Assembly: GCA_036365455.1 (NCBI GenBank)
Contig: JAWQUS010000004.1
Span: 1,991,501-2,055,500, forward strand
Source: Macrosoma leucophasiata
Taxonomy: Eukaryota > Arthropoda > Insecta > Lepidoptera > Hedylidae
Direction of reading: 5' to 3'
Length of the DNA: 64,000 bases
Below, piece by piece: positions 42,712 through 53,589 of this stretch; positions within the stretch are counted from its first letter, which is position 1, and each line of letters starts with the position of its first letter. The position numbers and the translations under genes were made by a program. The notes beneath the pieces were generated by a model. It ran no database searches. It was given only the letters and a program-made list of their open reading frames with translations, and was not told the origin of the DNA.

Positions 42712-44300
42712 CCTCCCGCGCAAGTATCGAAATTATCGGTAGGGTTGCTACCTTGAGAATTTCGATTAAAGCGAAATACATTTTTCTTAAAACACCATTT
42801 GTAAAAAGTAAAAGTTAAAATACTTATAATTAAAATAATGTACAGTATTATTGTTCCTACACTGACACTTTCTGCATTAATCACTTTCTTCAGCTGCAAA
42901 TCGTTTTTCGCCAAAGCATAAGATAATGCGTGGAGTTTCGCGATGTCGACGTCATCGAAGTATGATGCTGGAACATTCGCGATAGTCCTTGAATGTGGTA
43001 CTTCGGGTAGGTCAATTACGGGCACGGCATGGTATGAAGTCCCATTTTCATACGTAACTCGTTTTCTCAAGGAAAATTGTTTCACGGTTACTTCACAATT
43101 ATCATCCAAGTGCAGCAAGTAGGTTCCTTGCACGTTGTAGCGTGTAAGTTCATTGTTACAGTTCTTCACCATCACTGTTCTATCTTTAGTGAATAGTATC
43201 CATCGATTAGCTCCAACAGGTTCCAACTTAATGTCCTTTATGTTCACTGGCAGTGGCTTACACGAGGTCACGTTGTCGGCGAACGTCACTAATGTAGAGA
43301 CACATTCGTCCACTAATAGAGACTGCAGATTGTCTTCACGGCACAGGTACAGGGAGTCTTCTAGTTCCTGACAGGGCTGTGCGAGCGACATGGTTTTCGA
43401 CCCATTTACCAAAAGGATAGGGTATTTGGGTAAGATTATAAAGGTTTGGTTTAAAGGATTCAATATAGGAAGTGGGAATATTTTATAATACGTGTAACTG
43501 AGATTTTCAATTATCGGAATATCCAAAATAAATACCATCTGATTGCGCTTAACATATGCTTTTAAATTTATACATTTTTCAATATTATAAATATTATCTG
43601 GCGATATTACATAAGGCAATTTAACAAATTTCTCTAAGGGTTTTAACAGATTAAATAATTCAGTAGTATCAATAATAGATTGATGTAATGTATTAAGTCT
43701 ACCAAGGGCTATAGCAGTTTCGATTTCATATAAAGTTATAAATATAGTTTGAAAGTTATGCAGGAAAAGGTTAAATAATGTAATTAAATACTGAATGCTC
43801 GTCGTTTTATTAACAAGAACTTCCATGTCATTGAGTTTTTGAGAAATCTGTATAAAATTGCTATGTGTAGCGTTAGCAAAATGCTCTACGGTCCCCACTA
43901 CTTCATGAATCAACGTCATCTTTTTATCCAATGCATTTTGGTTTGCTAAAAGTTCATTAATAAGATGATCGTACTTAATTGCGTCATCATTGTCAAGGTT
44001 TCCAGTTATGAATTTAATCACTGAGCCTAGAGGGTTGATTAATCCTCTTTTGCTACGCCGCATTGGAACTATTTGACTATACTTTTCTATTGTTCTATTC
44101 CTAATGAAATTAACCTGTCTTATCACATTAAAGAGTTCGGTATCATTAAAATCTATGCAGTGTTTAACATTTGTAAGTAATTCGTTGAGTTTCAAAATGT
44201 TAATTTCTAGATCAGAATGAATGAGTTCTAAATCTATGACTTTTATTATTGTCCATTTGTCATACTGAATTAGAGCACGACCTGTTTTTACTGGTAACAA
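42654..44300 (-). CDS. env: Env-like glycoprotein of the provirus
   Basis: The 548-residue frame resembles the F-protein-like envelope of insect errantiviruses. A basic furin-type site RRSKR lies at about 81-85, followed by a glycine- and hydrophobic-rich fusion-peptide-like stretch. Several N-x-S/T sites and cysteines sit in the ectodomain. A hydrophobic membrane span lies at about 483-503 and a cytoplasmic tail of about 44 residues follows. The first codon in this frame is TTG and no signal peptide is visible, so the natural N-terminus probably comes from an upstream exon by splicing, as in related elements (inference). It ends 58 nt inside the 3' LTR. The frame is uninterrupted. Expression and function are unknown. 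Confidence 0.85.
   Translation of the reverse strand: MLPVKTGRALIQYDKWTIIKVIDLELIHSDLEINILKLNELLTNVKHCIDFNDTELFNVIRQVNFIRNRTIEKYSQIVPMRRSKRGLINPLGSVIKFITGNLDNDDAIKYDHLINELLANQNALDKKMTLIHEVVGTVEHFANATHSNFIQISQKLNDMEVLVNKTTSIQYLITLFNLFLHNFQTIFITLYEIETAIALGRLNTLHQSIIDTTELFNLLKPLEKFVKLPYVISPDNIYNIEKCINLKAYVKRNQMVFILDIPIIENLSYTYYKIFPLPILNPLNQTFIILPKYPILLVNGSKTMSLAQPCQELEDSLYLCREDNLQSLLVDECVSTLVTFADNVTSCKPLPVNIKDIKLEPVGANRWILFTKDRTVMVKNCNNELTRYNVQGTYLLHLDDNCEVTVKQFSLRKRVTYENGTSYHAVPVIDLPEVPHSRTIANVPASYFDDVDIAKLHALSYALAKNDLQLKKVINAESVSVGTIILYIILIISILTFTFYKWCFKKNVFRFNRNSQGSNPTDNFDTCAGGVMLTRPPALHPRMVTVQT
42712..42718 (-). promoter_or_regulatory. polypurine tract
   Basis: On the minus strand CGGGAGG lies immediately before the 3' LTR, the expected site for priming plus-strand DNA synthesis. 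Short but correctly placed. Confidence 0.6.
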
Positions 44301-44313
44301 TCCTGGGTTCTTG

Positions 44314-46272
44314 TCAATCTTCTCTAGTAGAAGGGCCTGGCTGAGGGTCGAATGTACTAGAAGCAGGATTGCGCACCTGTGGAGGACGTTTAATATCTTT
44401 AATATGAACTCTACTATTTCTTCCGCGAATTGTAACTGGGACTACGTTTCTATTAATATTATCTGTCACTAATGCTTTGGTATATCTGGGTTTATCTTTA
44501 CTCCTTCTATTATTAACGCCCCTAATAAAAATTTCCTTTCCTTGTGTCATGTTAAATGCGTTCTCTCCACCGCGTTTCTTTACTACTTGTTCTTTTGCAT
44601 GAGTCATTTTGTCCGTTAAATGTCTGTATAGATGTCTAGTACGTTTGCAATGTTCTTTAACCAAATTTTGTGTATATTGCTTATCAAAATGTACATTAAA
44701 TGTATCGTTAGACTCTGTATGACCAAATACAACCTCGAAGGGTGTAAGACCAGTAGATGAATGAATGGTTTGATTGTAAGCCATCACCGCATAGGTCATA
44801 ACTGAACTGGCATCTGTTATCTTTTGTTCATACTTTGCTAAACGATATATTTCTAGTATAGTTGAATGAAATCTTTCTATTAACCCTGTAGAATTGGGGT
44901 TATGTGGCGTACTAAGGTGCAATGATATTTTATAAAAGCTTAACATTTCGGACATAAGGCTATTATTGAATTCTGAACCTGGGTCAGAACTAATTCTATT
45001 TGGTGTTCCGTAAAATGAGAAATACTTTATCAATGCCCGAACTACTTCTGGTGTGCTATGATTTGAAATTTCGATCGCTTGGCCTAATTTGCTGAAAGCA
45101 TCAATTAAAGTTAGGAAATATTTACCTTCTATTGAAAATAAATCTATAAATAACTCTTGGAAGGGTTTTGTTTGTGTCTGTGTTAATTGTAACACAGGGT
45201 TTAAAGGTTTTCTATCGTATTTCATAGCTTTACAGGCATCACACGAATTAATTATACTAGCAACTGTTTGTTCCATATTCGGCCAATAATATGTTCGTTT
45301 CAAGTGTACTAAGGTTTCTCTAATACCACGATGACACGTTTTACCATGGTGATATTTTAAAACAATATCACGCTGTTCGTTTTCGTCACTAACGGATATT
45401 ACTCGTTCGGTGCATTCAATAAGCCTTACTGTATTTTGCCTAAATAAACTGATAACAGCTTCGCTAAATTCCTTCCTATGTGTTTTATCCTCAAAGTATA
45501 TGAAATATTTAATTTTTGGCCTGATATACTCTTTCAAAAATTGTTTAATAAGGTCTAACCTGTTTAATGGCATGTGTACCTCTAAAATCTTTTGCCTATT
45601 TTCGGATAAATCTTTAACTGTAATATGATCTCTATTCCATGTATATACTAATATTTGTTGAGGTTTAGTATCGATAGCCTCATGCAGGATGGGGATACCA
45701 TCGGTATCTATATCATCCGCTGAGTGCGCGGTCTCTGTACTGCTACCACTTTGGTCTGGTCTTTCTGATGCAGTGATTGTCGATTCGGAAAGCGACGGAA
45801 TAGAATAAGGTGAACGTCGTCCTGGCAATGATTTGACACTCACGGTTTTTTCGGAATCAGATGAAATATTAATTGGACTCTGAGGGGTCCCTGTGTGATT
45901 TAACCTCGAAATCTCTTCAGTAATACTTTCTAAATACCTTTGAAGGTCCCTTTCCTTTTCGTCTATGTTAACGATCATTGATTCGTTTTCTGATTGGCCT
46001 ATTGCATTTACTTTAATTCTCGAAAGTGCATCTGCGTTGCTATTTTGTTTACCATTTTTGTACACTATATCATAGTCGAATTCTTCTAATCTTAATTTCC
46101 ATCGGGTTAATTTACTACTTGGGTCTTTAATTGAACCTAACCATGCTAAGGGTCTATGATCAGTGTAGATCGTGAACTTTCTACCATACAAATATGGTCG
46201 AAAATGTTTCACGGCCCACACTATGGCTAATAACTCTTTTTCTATTGTGCTATACCGCGTTTCAGCTTCATT
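44314..46272 (-). pseudogene. pol: pol, 3' segment: RNase H and integrase
   Basis: The downstream piece of pol after the LINE insertion; the frame is open from the junction at about 46272 (first ATG 46221). It begins in RNase H (STIEKELLAIVWA, YTDHRPLAWLG, NADALSR). Integrase follows, with an HHCC finger (HHGKTCHRG; CDACK) and the catalytic D,D35E triad: LFIDLFS, SSDPGSEF and GLIERFH with 35 residues between the last two. It ends 14 nt before the env frame begins. No internal stop is seen. It is nonfunctional here only because it is separated from the 5' part. Confidence 0.9.
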
Positions 46273-48314
46273 CAGATCGCTGTCAAATAGATCAATACAG
46301 TAATATTTGTTATGCTAGATTAAGAGATATTGACTTTCCTGTTGATTTAAAATATTGTCCGGATCACGGTTTATGTAAAGATTTAAGTCATAGGGCTGTG
46401 TTAGATAACTTATATAATAAAATTGTAACGGTATTATCTGAGGCGGCTGTATCTAGCTACAATAACACAAGAGGAAATCGACATAAACATAAATATATAT
46501 GCGGCTGGAATAAACATGTTAGAGATGCTCATGTGAGGGCTAGGTTAGATTTTCAAATGTGGTATTTACTCGGCAAACCGACTTCTGGCTTCTATTATAA
46601 CAAAATGTTTGAATCGCGTAAAATATTTAAAAATAAGTTACGCTGGTGTCAGAAAAATCAGGATAATATTAAATTGGATATATTGGCTCAAAATCATACC
46701 ACAAAAAATTTCAAAGGCTTCTGGAAACATACCAAGAACTTACATCACAAAACGAGCCTCCCCGTGAGTATTGCTAATGTACAGGGTGCAGAGAATATAG
46801 CTAATTTATTTAGTAGCCACTTTAAGGTACAACCGGCATCAAATTCTACATTGCAATCGTGTGCCAAAGATACTGGTACTCTTGATCGTGACCTGAAACA
46901 TAACTTTAAAATATCCGCTAACGATGTCCGTTCTGTAATAAAGGGAATGGTTAGAGGGAAGTCTCCAGGACATGATGGTCTCAGTGTGGAGCACCTACAA
47001 CACGCTGGAGTGCATTTACCTAGATTATTGGCTATGTTCTATACGCTCTGCTTAAGCCACTCATATCTACCACCTGATGTTATACATACTGTTGTTGCAC
47101 CAGTCATTAAGAACAAGACTGGTGATGCTTCAGATGTTAATAATTACCGACCGATTTCATTAGCTACAATACTTGCTAAGGTACTGGATAGTCTGATTGA
47201 AAGACATTTAAGCAAATATATCAAACTTCATGATGCCCAATTCGGTTTCAGACCCGGCCTCTCTACTGAAAGTGCTATTTTGTCTCTCAAACATACTGTT
47301 CAATACTATGTTGATAGGAAAACGCCAGTCTACGCCTGTTTTCTGGACCTGTCGAAGGCTTTTGACCTTGTCCAATATGACAGACTATGGCAAAAACTTC
47401 GACAAGACTCCACGGTAGCTGATGATGTCATTGATCTATTAACTTACTGGTATGGTCATCAAACTAACAAAGTGCGGTGGGCGGGAGCTTTTTCGCAGGC
47501 ATATGGCCTAGATTGTGGTGTAAGACAAGGTGGAATTGGGTCCCCTGGCCTTTTTAACCTGTATATTAACAAACTGATTGTGGATCTGAGTAATACTAAT
47601 ATTGGATGCCATATTAATGGTGTCTGTATTAACAATATTTCATATGCCGATGATATGGTGTTACTTAGTCCATCAATCAGTGCTTTAAGACGATTGGTCC
47701 TTTTATGTGAGAGGTTCGCGGAGGCCCATGGGCTTAGGTATAACGTTAGTAAAAGCGAGGTACTAGTATTTAAAGCTGAAAGTAAAAATTGTGATGTTAC
47801 CAACTTGCCACCTATAAAGCTCTCAGGTACTCCTCTTAAAGTTGTGAAGCAATTTAAATACCTTGGTCATTGGGTCACCGAGAACCTCAAGGACAATGTC
47901 GATATAGAGAGGGAACGAAGAGCGTTATCTGTCCGCTGCAATATGATAGCTCGAAGATTTGCACAGTGTACAAGTGACGTTAAGAAGACACTATTCAGAG
48001 CCTACTGTATGTCATTTTACACTTGCAGTCTCTGGGTGCGTTATACACGGCGGACATATGATGCTCTTCGTGTTCAATATAATAACGGTTTTAGGATGCT
48101 GTTCGGTCTGCCAAGGTACTGCAGTGCGTCAACCATGTTCGCAGAAGGTCATATAGATGATTTTTATGCAATTATGCGTAAACGTTGTGCGTCACTCGTA
48201 AGTAGAATACGGGGCAGTTCAAACAGCATTCTGAAGGCTGTAGTGGACAGTTACGGTCCTGTAATGACGCATTATATACAGATGCACACTCGAGGACTTT
48301 ACAGGCCTAACTAA
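46194..48314 (+). CDS. jockey/CR1-type LINE reverse transcriptase, 5'-truncated
   Basis: The 706-codon frame. Its first 26 codons are antisense provirus sequence, so LINE protein starts near residue 27. The linker is followed by reverse transcriptase: GKSPGHDGLSVEHLQHAG, NNYRPISLATILAKVL, FGFRPGLSTESA, CFLDLSKAFDLV, GVRQGGIGSP and catalytic YADD in NISYADDMVLLSP. A conserved C-terminal region follows (YLGHWVTENL, FRMLFGLPR). The endonuclease domain is absent, hence 5' truncation. The RT frame has no stop. Resembles lepidopteran elements filed near Daphne or Rex1, but that clade call is uncertain. Confidence 0.85.
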   Translation: MVENVSRPTLWLITLFLLCYTAFQLHSDRCQIDQYSNICYARLRDIDFPVDLKYCPDHGLCKDLSHRAVLDNLYNKIVTVLSEAAVSSYNNTRGNRHKHKYICGWNKHVRDAHVRARLDFQMWYLLGKPTSGFYYNKMFESRKIFKNKLRWCQKNQDNIKLDILAQNHTTKNFKGFWKHTKNLHHKTSLPVSIANVQGAENIANLFSSHFKVQPASNSTLQSCAKDTGTLDRDLKHNFKISANDVRSVIKGMVRGKSPGHDGLSVEHLQHAGVHLPRLLAMFYTLCLSHSYLPPDVIHTVVAPVIKNKTGDASDVNNYRPISLATILAKVLDSLIERHLSKYIKLHDAQFGFRPGLSTESAILSLKHTVQYYVDRKTPVYACFLDLSKAFDLVQYDRLWQKLRQDSTVADDVIDLLTYWYGHQTNKVRWAGAFSQAYGLDCGVRQGGIGSPGLFNLYINKLIVDLSNTNIGCHINGVCINNISYADDMVLLSPSISALRRLVLLCERFAEAHGLRYNVSKSEVLVFKAESKNCDVTNLPPIKLSGTPLKVVKQFKYLGHWVTENLKDNVDIERERRALSVRCNMIARRFAQCTSDVKKTLFRAYCMSFYTCSLWVRYTRRTYDALRVQYNNGFRMLFGLPRYCSASTMFAEGHIDDFYAIMRKRCASLVSRIRGSSNSILKAVVDSYGPVMTHYIQMHTRGLYRPN

Positions 48315-48517
48315 TTTTGACATTTTTATAATTTGTTTTTGTTTGACATCCTACATATTATTGAATTCTTGATTTTTATATAATTTAAAATATAATAATT
48401 TAATAATAATAATTTAATGTATTGATTGTATTTATTAACAATAGATATTAAGTGCTTTTTCAACTTTACTAACAAATTATGGATGTAATATCTGAATCAA
48501 ATGAATAAATAAAAATT
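46273..48517 (+). mobile_element. 5'-truncated LINE inserted in the provirus pol
   Basis: About 2245 bp in the opposite orientation to the provirus, ending in an A-rich tail (ATGAATAAATAAAAAT). Pol reads across the junction between RTLN and EAE of RNase H. Any target duplication is only about 3-4 bp (ATT or AATT) and is ambiguous with the tail. Confidence 0.85.
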
Positions 48518-50392
48518 AAGCGTCCTGCTGGCGTACGCGATTGGTTTATCCGAACCTATTTGTCCTTGCGACAATACGGCTCCTATAGCGTAATTTGACG
48601 CATCTGTGGTGAGCACAAAGGGTTTAGCAAAATCGGGGAATTGTAGCAACGGCGCATTGGTTAACAGCTCTTTACAAGTTTCAAATGAATTAATGAAAGA
48701 CTGATCTATTTTTACTTTGTTTTTCTTTTTCAGACAATTGGTCATAGGTTGCGTTATTTTGGAAAAATCCTTGATAAATTTTCGATAATAACCTACGAGA
48801 CCTAAAAAGCTTTTGATCTCGGTAGGTGTCTGTGGTAACGGAAACTTGAGTACAGCTTCAATTTTGTCACTATTTGGTTTAAGACCGTCTTTAGTGATTA
48901 CATGCCCTAAGTAAAGGACTTCTTTTCGCAGGAATTCACATTTGTCTAATGCAATTTTAAGATTTGTTTCCCTAAGCCTTTCGAATATTTTTCTGAGCTT
49001 TTCGATGTGTTCCTGCAAGCTTGAAGAATACACAATGATATCATCGAGATAGACTAGACAGTGGATACCCTGCAACCCTCTCAGGATGCTGTCCATAGCT
49101 CGCTGAAAAGTAGCCGGTGCCGTTTTCAAACCGAACGGCATCCGTGAAAATTCGTAATGTCCGGATTTGGTAGTGAATGCGGTCTTGTGCCTATCCTCTT
49201 CATTTACCTCAAATTGATGATAGCCGCTACTGAGATCTAGCGTAGTGAAATATGTGGACTTGCCCAATTTGTCGAATAAGTCGGTAATGTTAGGTATGGG
49301 ATATTTATCGTCAATCGTGATTTCGTTAAGGCGTCTATAGTCTATAACAAGCCTATATTTCTTTTCGCTATCAGTTGACTTTTTCGGTACTAAATGTACG
49401 GGAGCTGACCAGGGAGAATGAGATTCAGCAATAATATTATTCCTATATAATTTATCGACTTGCTTTTGTATCTCCTCGTCGATGATAGGGGGATGTCTAT
49501 ACGGCTTTACGTAGATTGGGTCTTCGTGTTTAGTCCGTATGTTATGTTTTACATGTCCTGTATATGTTAAGGGAATATCGTCGCTATGAAAAATGTCTCG
49601 AAACTCGTAACAAAGATCGGATATATATTTTTGCTCTTCATTATTGAGGTGATCTAAACGTAACTTGTTTAAGTTCTCTATTAATAAACTATCTATATCT
49701 ATATTGCTAGTGTCGCTTAAGTTGTTCGCTTCACAGACTTCACATTGGAGTTTTGTAACGGGAAGTTGTTTATTAAACGTCAACGTCACTTTTGCCTCAG
49801 ATATATTTTGAATAACTGTAAAAGCGAATGAGTCAACACACTTTACAAGGGCGGATGGCATTCGTACGCCATTCCCAAAATCTTGAAAATTTACTATTGC
49901 TTCACCGTTAGGCAGATCCGTGGGAATTCTGACACGGGTCTCCGTACGAGGATCCAAATGGATTTCGTAAGGTGGACTGTACATAATCGGTATTATTGCA
50001 TTACGTGTTCGCAAGATTTGTTTTTTCATATCTATTGTAGCGTCTAGTTGTTTTAATAAATCGGCGCCTATCAATCCATCATAGCGTTTGTCTACATCGT
50101 ATATATAGAATGTATGTTGCCCTGTACATTTGAATGATTTTAATAGCGGTATTAATATAGCTTTATCGTGCCTACTACGTGCATGTGTGCTTACTACCTC
50201 GAAAGGTTCATTGTAAATATAATCAGTAAAATATTGTTCGGCTTTAGTTGGACTAATGAACGATCTGGTGCTACCTGTATCAATCATTAACCTGGCATCA
50301 ATTTCCGGGATATAAATGTGTGGTAATTTTAGGAGACTGTCGCAATTTAATGATATCACTTTTGGTCTGTACTCTGTGAGGCTATTGAACAA
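48497..50392 (-). pseudogene. pol: pol, 5' segment: protease and reverse transcriptase
   Basis: The 631-residue frame. Aspartic protease LMIDTGSTRS (DTG at 38-40). Reverse transcriptase has LDLSSGYHQ (Asp 386), FGLKTAPATFQ and YLDD (448-451), then YLGHVITKDGLKP. RNase H starts TTDASNYAIG (595) and breaks at ASRTLN (621-626); the last five residues come from the LINE tail. It overlaps gag by 37 nt in another frame, which suggests ribosomal frameshifting as in related elements. The break disables the polyprotein at this locus. Confidence 0.92.
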
Positions 50393-51522
50393 AAATTTTC
50401 ATCATTGTTTATACTCTCAATTACTTGCTGTTGATTGTCACTATCGGCTTGACAATCATAATTTTGATATCCAGGGGATTCATCGCACTGTAAATAATTG
50501 TTACTATCGTCATAGTGCTCTTCACATGAACTAGAAGCTTCGTTGTTATAAAATACGTCTGAAGAAACCCTTATGTTGTTATTTCTATTGATTTGAGGGG
50601 CTGTACGCATTGATACGTCAGTGTCCTTGAACAACGATGGCTTTTGCAATGAATTAGGAATGCCAAACTTAAATTGACCATGTTGGTTTTGGAAAGGTCG
50701 ATGACCAACATTGTTAAATTGAGGTCTGATATTTTGTGCATTTGGAATGCCGAATTTGAATTGCGGTTGTTGTGGCGTTCCAAATCTAATATTTGTGTTA
50801 AATCTATTTGGTACAAAACCCTGGTTTAATTTAGGTGTATATACCGGAACTGTCTGGTTCGGTATGCCGAATTTAAAATTATTACTCTGAGTTATTGGCT
50901 GTTGAGGAACGGTTTTAACATGTGAATTATTTGGTTTACCGTGATAAGAACTATATTGAGACATAAAGTCGACCTCCTCCATGACAATACTTAATGCATT
51001 TTCTAACGTAGTGATATTATGGCGCCTGACTATTCTTATCAAGTCTGAAGGTAAGTTGTATAGGAAAACGTTTAAGGCTTTGTCGTTATAAATAATCATT
51101 TTGGCGGCTTTAACGCCTTCGTCCCTTAGTAGGTTTACTTTAGCAAGCAAGCAACTCCTAACACATTGTATTCTATTGCAGAAATCTGAATAAGTTTCAC
51201 CTTGTTTGATCTTTAAAGTTTCTAGCTCAATGGCTATACATTGTTCGGATCTAGGATCACCAAAATGCTGAGTGAGCAATAATTTTAATTGTTCCCAATC
51301 GTCAATATCATTTCTTTCGCTTAGTAAAATTGCGGCCTTTCCTGTCAATCTACTAGTGATACTCTGGAAGATATATGTATTTTGGGCAGGGGTGCCCCGG
51401 CCATGGAAATTATTTATCACGTATTCGCATTTTTTAATAAAGAAATTAAGTAATTTTCCTTCACCCTCATATCTAGGGATAATACTTAAAATCTCGTTCG
51501 GTATTAATTGGACTTGTTCCAT
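50356..51522 (-). CDS. gag: Gag of the provirus
   Basis: A 388-residue capsid-region protein. It carries a helical N-terminal two-thirds of retrotransposon Gag type (TGKAAILLSERND, LKIKQGETYSDFCNRIQ). No CCHC zinc knuckle is present, a known property of errantivirus Gag. The C-terminal third is Asn/Gln-rich and carries at least three copies of FKFGIPN. The ATG lies about 440 nt inside the 5' LTR. The frame is intact and overlaps pol. Confidence 0.88.
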   Translation of the reverse strand: MEQVQLIPNEILSIIPRYEGEGKLLNFFIKKCEYVINNFHGRGTPAQNTYIFQSITSRLTGKAAILLSERNDIDDWEQLKLLLTQHFGDPRSEQCIAIELETLKIKQGETYSDFCNRIQCVRSCLLAKVNLLRDEGVKAAKMIIYNDKALNVFLYNLPSDLIRIVRRHNITTLENALSIVMEEVDFMSQYSSYHGKPNNSHVKTVPQQPITQSNNFKFGIPNQTVPVYTPKLNQGFVPNRFNTNIRFGTPQQPQFKFGIPNAQNIRPQFNNVGHRPFQNQHGQFKFGIPNSLQKPSLFKDTDVSMRTAPQINRNNNIRVSSDVFYNNEASSSCEEHYDDSNNYLQCDESPGYQNYDCQADSDNQQQVIESINNDENFCSIASQSTDQK

Positions 51523-51941
51523 TTTAACACTAAAATATTATAAATCACACAAACTAAAATGTGTAAGTAATACAGAAACACAGTTATAACAAAGAAACAC
51601 AAAATTCAATCGATATTCAATAGAACACAAATAAAATATTTAACACACAATTCAATCTTAATACTAGGAGAATCAGATAGTAAATATTCCGGCAATTTTC
51701 GTCCAAAAGTATTAAAAATCTGACTAAAAATGGTTTGTGGAATAGACAGGATCAAGATAGGACAGTAAAGAGGTCTACTTACCAACCACTCGAAGCCATG
51801 TTCTCCAATCACACCACAATCACAATTTAACCTGCGCTGCGCCCTTTAAGTAATTTATTTGGTTCGATTTCGGATTTCCGACGAATATAAGCTTTTGTAC
51901 CAATTTTTCGAGTACAGATACAGCTATCGTAACTTTAAAAA

Positions 51942-51959
51942 TCCGCTCCGGCTGCGCCA
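51942..51959 (-). promoter_or_regulatory. primer binding site
   Basis: Directly inside the 5' LTR the minus strand reads TGGCGCAGCCGGAGCGGA. The first T may belong to the LTR. TGGCGCAG resembles sites complementary to a serine tRNA in 17.6/297-type elements; the tRNA assignment is tentative. Confidence 0.6.
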
Positions 51960-52260
51960 CTTATATGAGAGCGATGAGCGACAGACAAAAAAATATATTT
52001 TATAATTTATTTGTACGATATGTGTTACAAAGATTCTATATCTAAGTTCTTAATATCAAATAATTAGAGCGACTATACTGCACGATGCTAGTGACAGAAG
52101 TGTCTTTTAAATCTTAAAGCTAATTTAAAAGAAATATGATATCTATAAACTATATCATGGCGATCCATCCTTTCTCGCAACTCTAATGTGCAAGCATGCA
52201 CTTTATGTTTGCACTGTTACCATTCTAGGATGCAACGCTGGGGGTCTGGTTAACATAACT
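51959..52260 (-). repeat. 5' LTR of the errantivirus-like provirus
   Basis: Identical by eye to 42410-42711, implying recent integration or gene conversion. Confidence 0.95.
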
Positions 52261-52264
52261 AGCT

Positions 52265-52415
52265 AGTAGGTGTGATTCAAAATGTAAACAACCTAATTCC
52301 AATTAGGCACCTGTTTTGCAATAAACACCACCTGCTTTTGGACAAACACCACGTGATTTGGCACAAACACCACCTGTTTCACCTTATATGATGCCTACTA
52401 TATTTTAGGCACTAA
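52265..52415 (-). repeat. repeat H, part upstream of the provirus
   Basis: Matches the complement of about 54463-54606 (GGTGTTTGTGCC phrases). With 42243-42409 it rebuilds one repeat H copy around the provirus. Confidence 0.8.
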
Positions 52416-52522
52416 CAATATTTATACTTCGAAAATTTCGCGCGGGGGGTTGTTTTTGGTGTGTTGGGTGGTATTAATTTGTTTATTATTTTTCATAACA
52501 AATTATTAAATAAAAATATAGT

Positions 52523-52842
52523 AAGGGGTAGGCAGAGGTAAATGCATGCATTCAAGCATACATGCAAACACCCATGATTCGCCGGTTACGTTTTGGCCCA
52601 TGTAACTGGTGGCGAGCCTGTTGACATCTCCTAGCACATTACCAAACTTCGAGGTACTGGAAAATTTCTAGAAAATAGAAAAAATCCCAATAGAACCAGA
52701 GATAAAGGACTTTACACCATTATGTGATAAATAATGATAAATGATACCTGATAACCCCTGGGAAACCTCTGAGATCTGGGAATCGAACCCAGGACCTCAG
52801 CGTAGTTGTAATGGCCTGCTATCACTAGGCTACCAAGGCAGT
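52523..52842 (-). repeat. tRNA-derived SINE family B
   Basis: Inverted copy with a short internal duplication (TGATAAATAATGATAAATGA). Confidence 0.8.
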
Positions 52843-53004
52843 TAAGTTTTACATTTACAAAAATATAGGGGTTTATGACGTACAGGGTTGATCCTTGCCA
52901 GGAGATGGTTTTTGTACTTAGCATGTTATGATTGATCACTACAAAAATTTGTAGCCTTACAGGGCCAACGGTACTTGGAGGGTTCAATATCTCTGGGACC
53001 AACA

Positions 53005-53094
53005 GTGTGCAGCAGAGATAAAGCTTTACGAAGTCGAAACTAGCCGATTGTCACTTTCATAGGCGCGATGTGCAATATTTTTTAATGAGCACTG
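53005..53094 (+). repeat. fragment of Tc1-type MITE J
   Basis: Matches the right end of 3484-3734 and ends GAGCACTG followed by TA. Confidence 0.65.
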
Positions 53095-53442
53095 TAATTA
53101 TATCATTGAAAGATTCTCTCCATATTAAAATAAAAATGAAAAGAAATTGTAATTTAACACCCATATTCTAATTCGTGACCTCGACCTTAACTCAACCTTA
53201 CTCTAGGGAATTGGTATTCTTAGTTGTAACTAATCACGTCAACTCGACATTCTGCCTCCGTTTGAGGCATCGACGAGAGAACCAAGCTGCGTTGTGTCGT
53301 CGATGGTTTGAGGTAAGAAAGCAATTGTCAAACTTGAGGAGTATTTACATTTACGCCATATTCTTGCGCGCAATAAGTTTTTCGTGTCGGAACTGTCTGG
53401 AAATATACATAAAGGAGTCAAGGAATGTTTCGAGTAACGTCT
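53095..53442. other. no recognised gene
   Basis: Contains GTGTCGTCGATGGTTTGAGG, similar to 8622-8645; otherwise nothing recognised. Confidence 0.4.
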
Positions 53443-53589
53443 TACCCCCTTATTCATAAACATATTTTAGCTAAAGTGTTGCTAATCTCTCCTTTGTCTT
53501 TTTTTGCAATGCAACTGACAATGGAACTGACAAAGGCAAAGCATTCTATAACTAAAACGTATCTAATGTACGTTCATGAATACGAGGGT
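53443..53589. mobile_element. foldback MITE E, second copy
   Basis: Left tip CCTTATTCATAAACAT, right tip ACGTTCATGAATACGA; resembles 24428-24569. Confidence 0.75.

Larger units (their letters stand above)
42410..52260 (-). mobile_element. errantivirus-like gypsy-group provirus, split by a LINE
   Basis: A 9851-bp unit on the minus strand: LTR, gag, pol, env, LTR. Without the 2.25-kb LINE insertion it would be about 7.6 kb, usual for insect errantiviruses. LTRs match over 302 bp and a 4-bp duplication (AGCT) is present; a 6-bp reading (TAGCTA) is possible if the LTR is trimmed by one base at each end. As it stands pol is broken. Confidence 0.93.

Noticed and set aside
46194..46272. N-terminal 26 residues of the LINE frame as a signal-like peptide
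   Set aside because: This stretch is antisense to provirus pol; the hydrophobic look is accidental.
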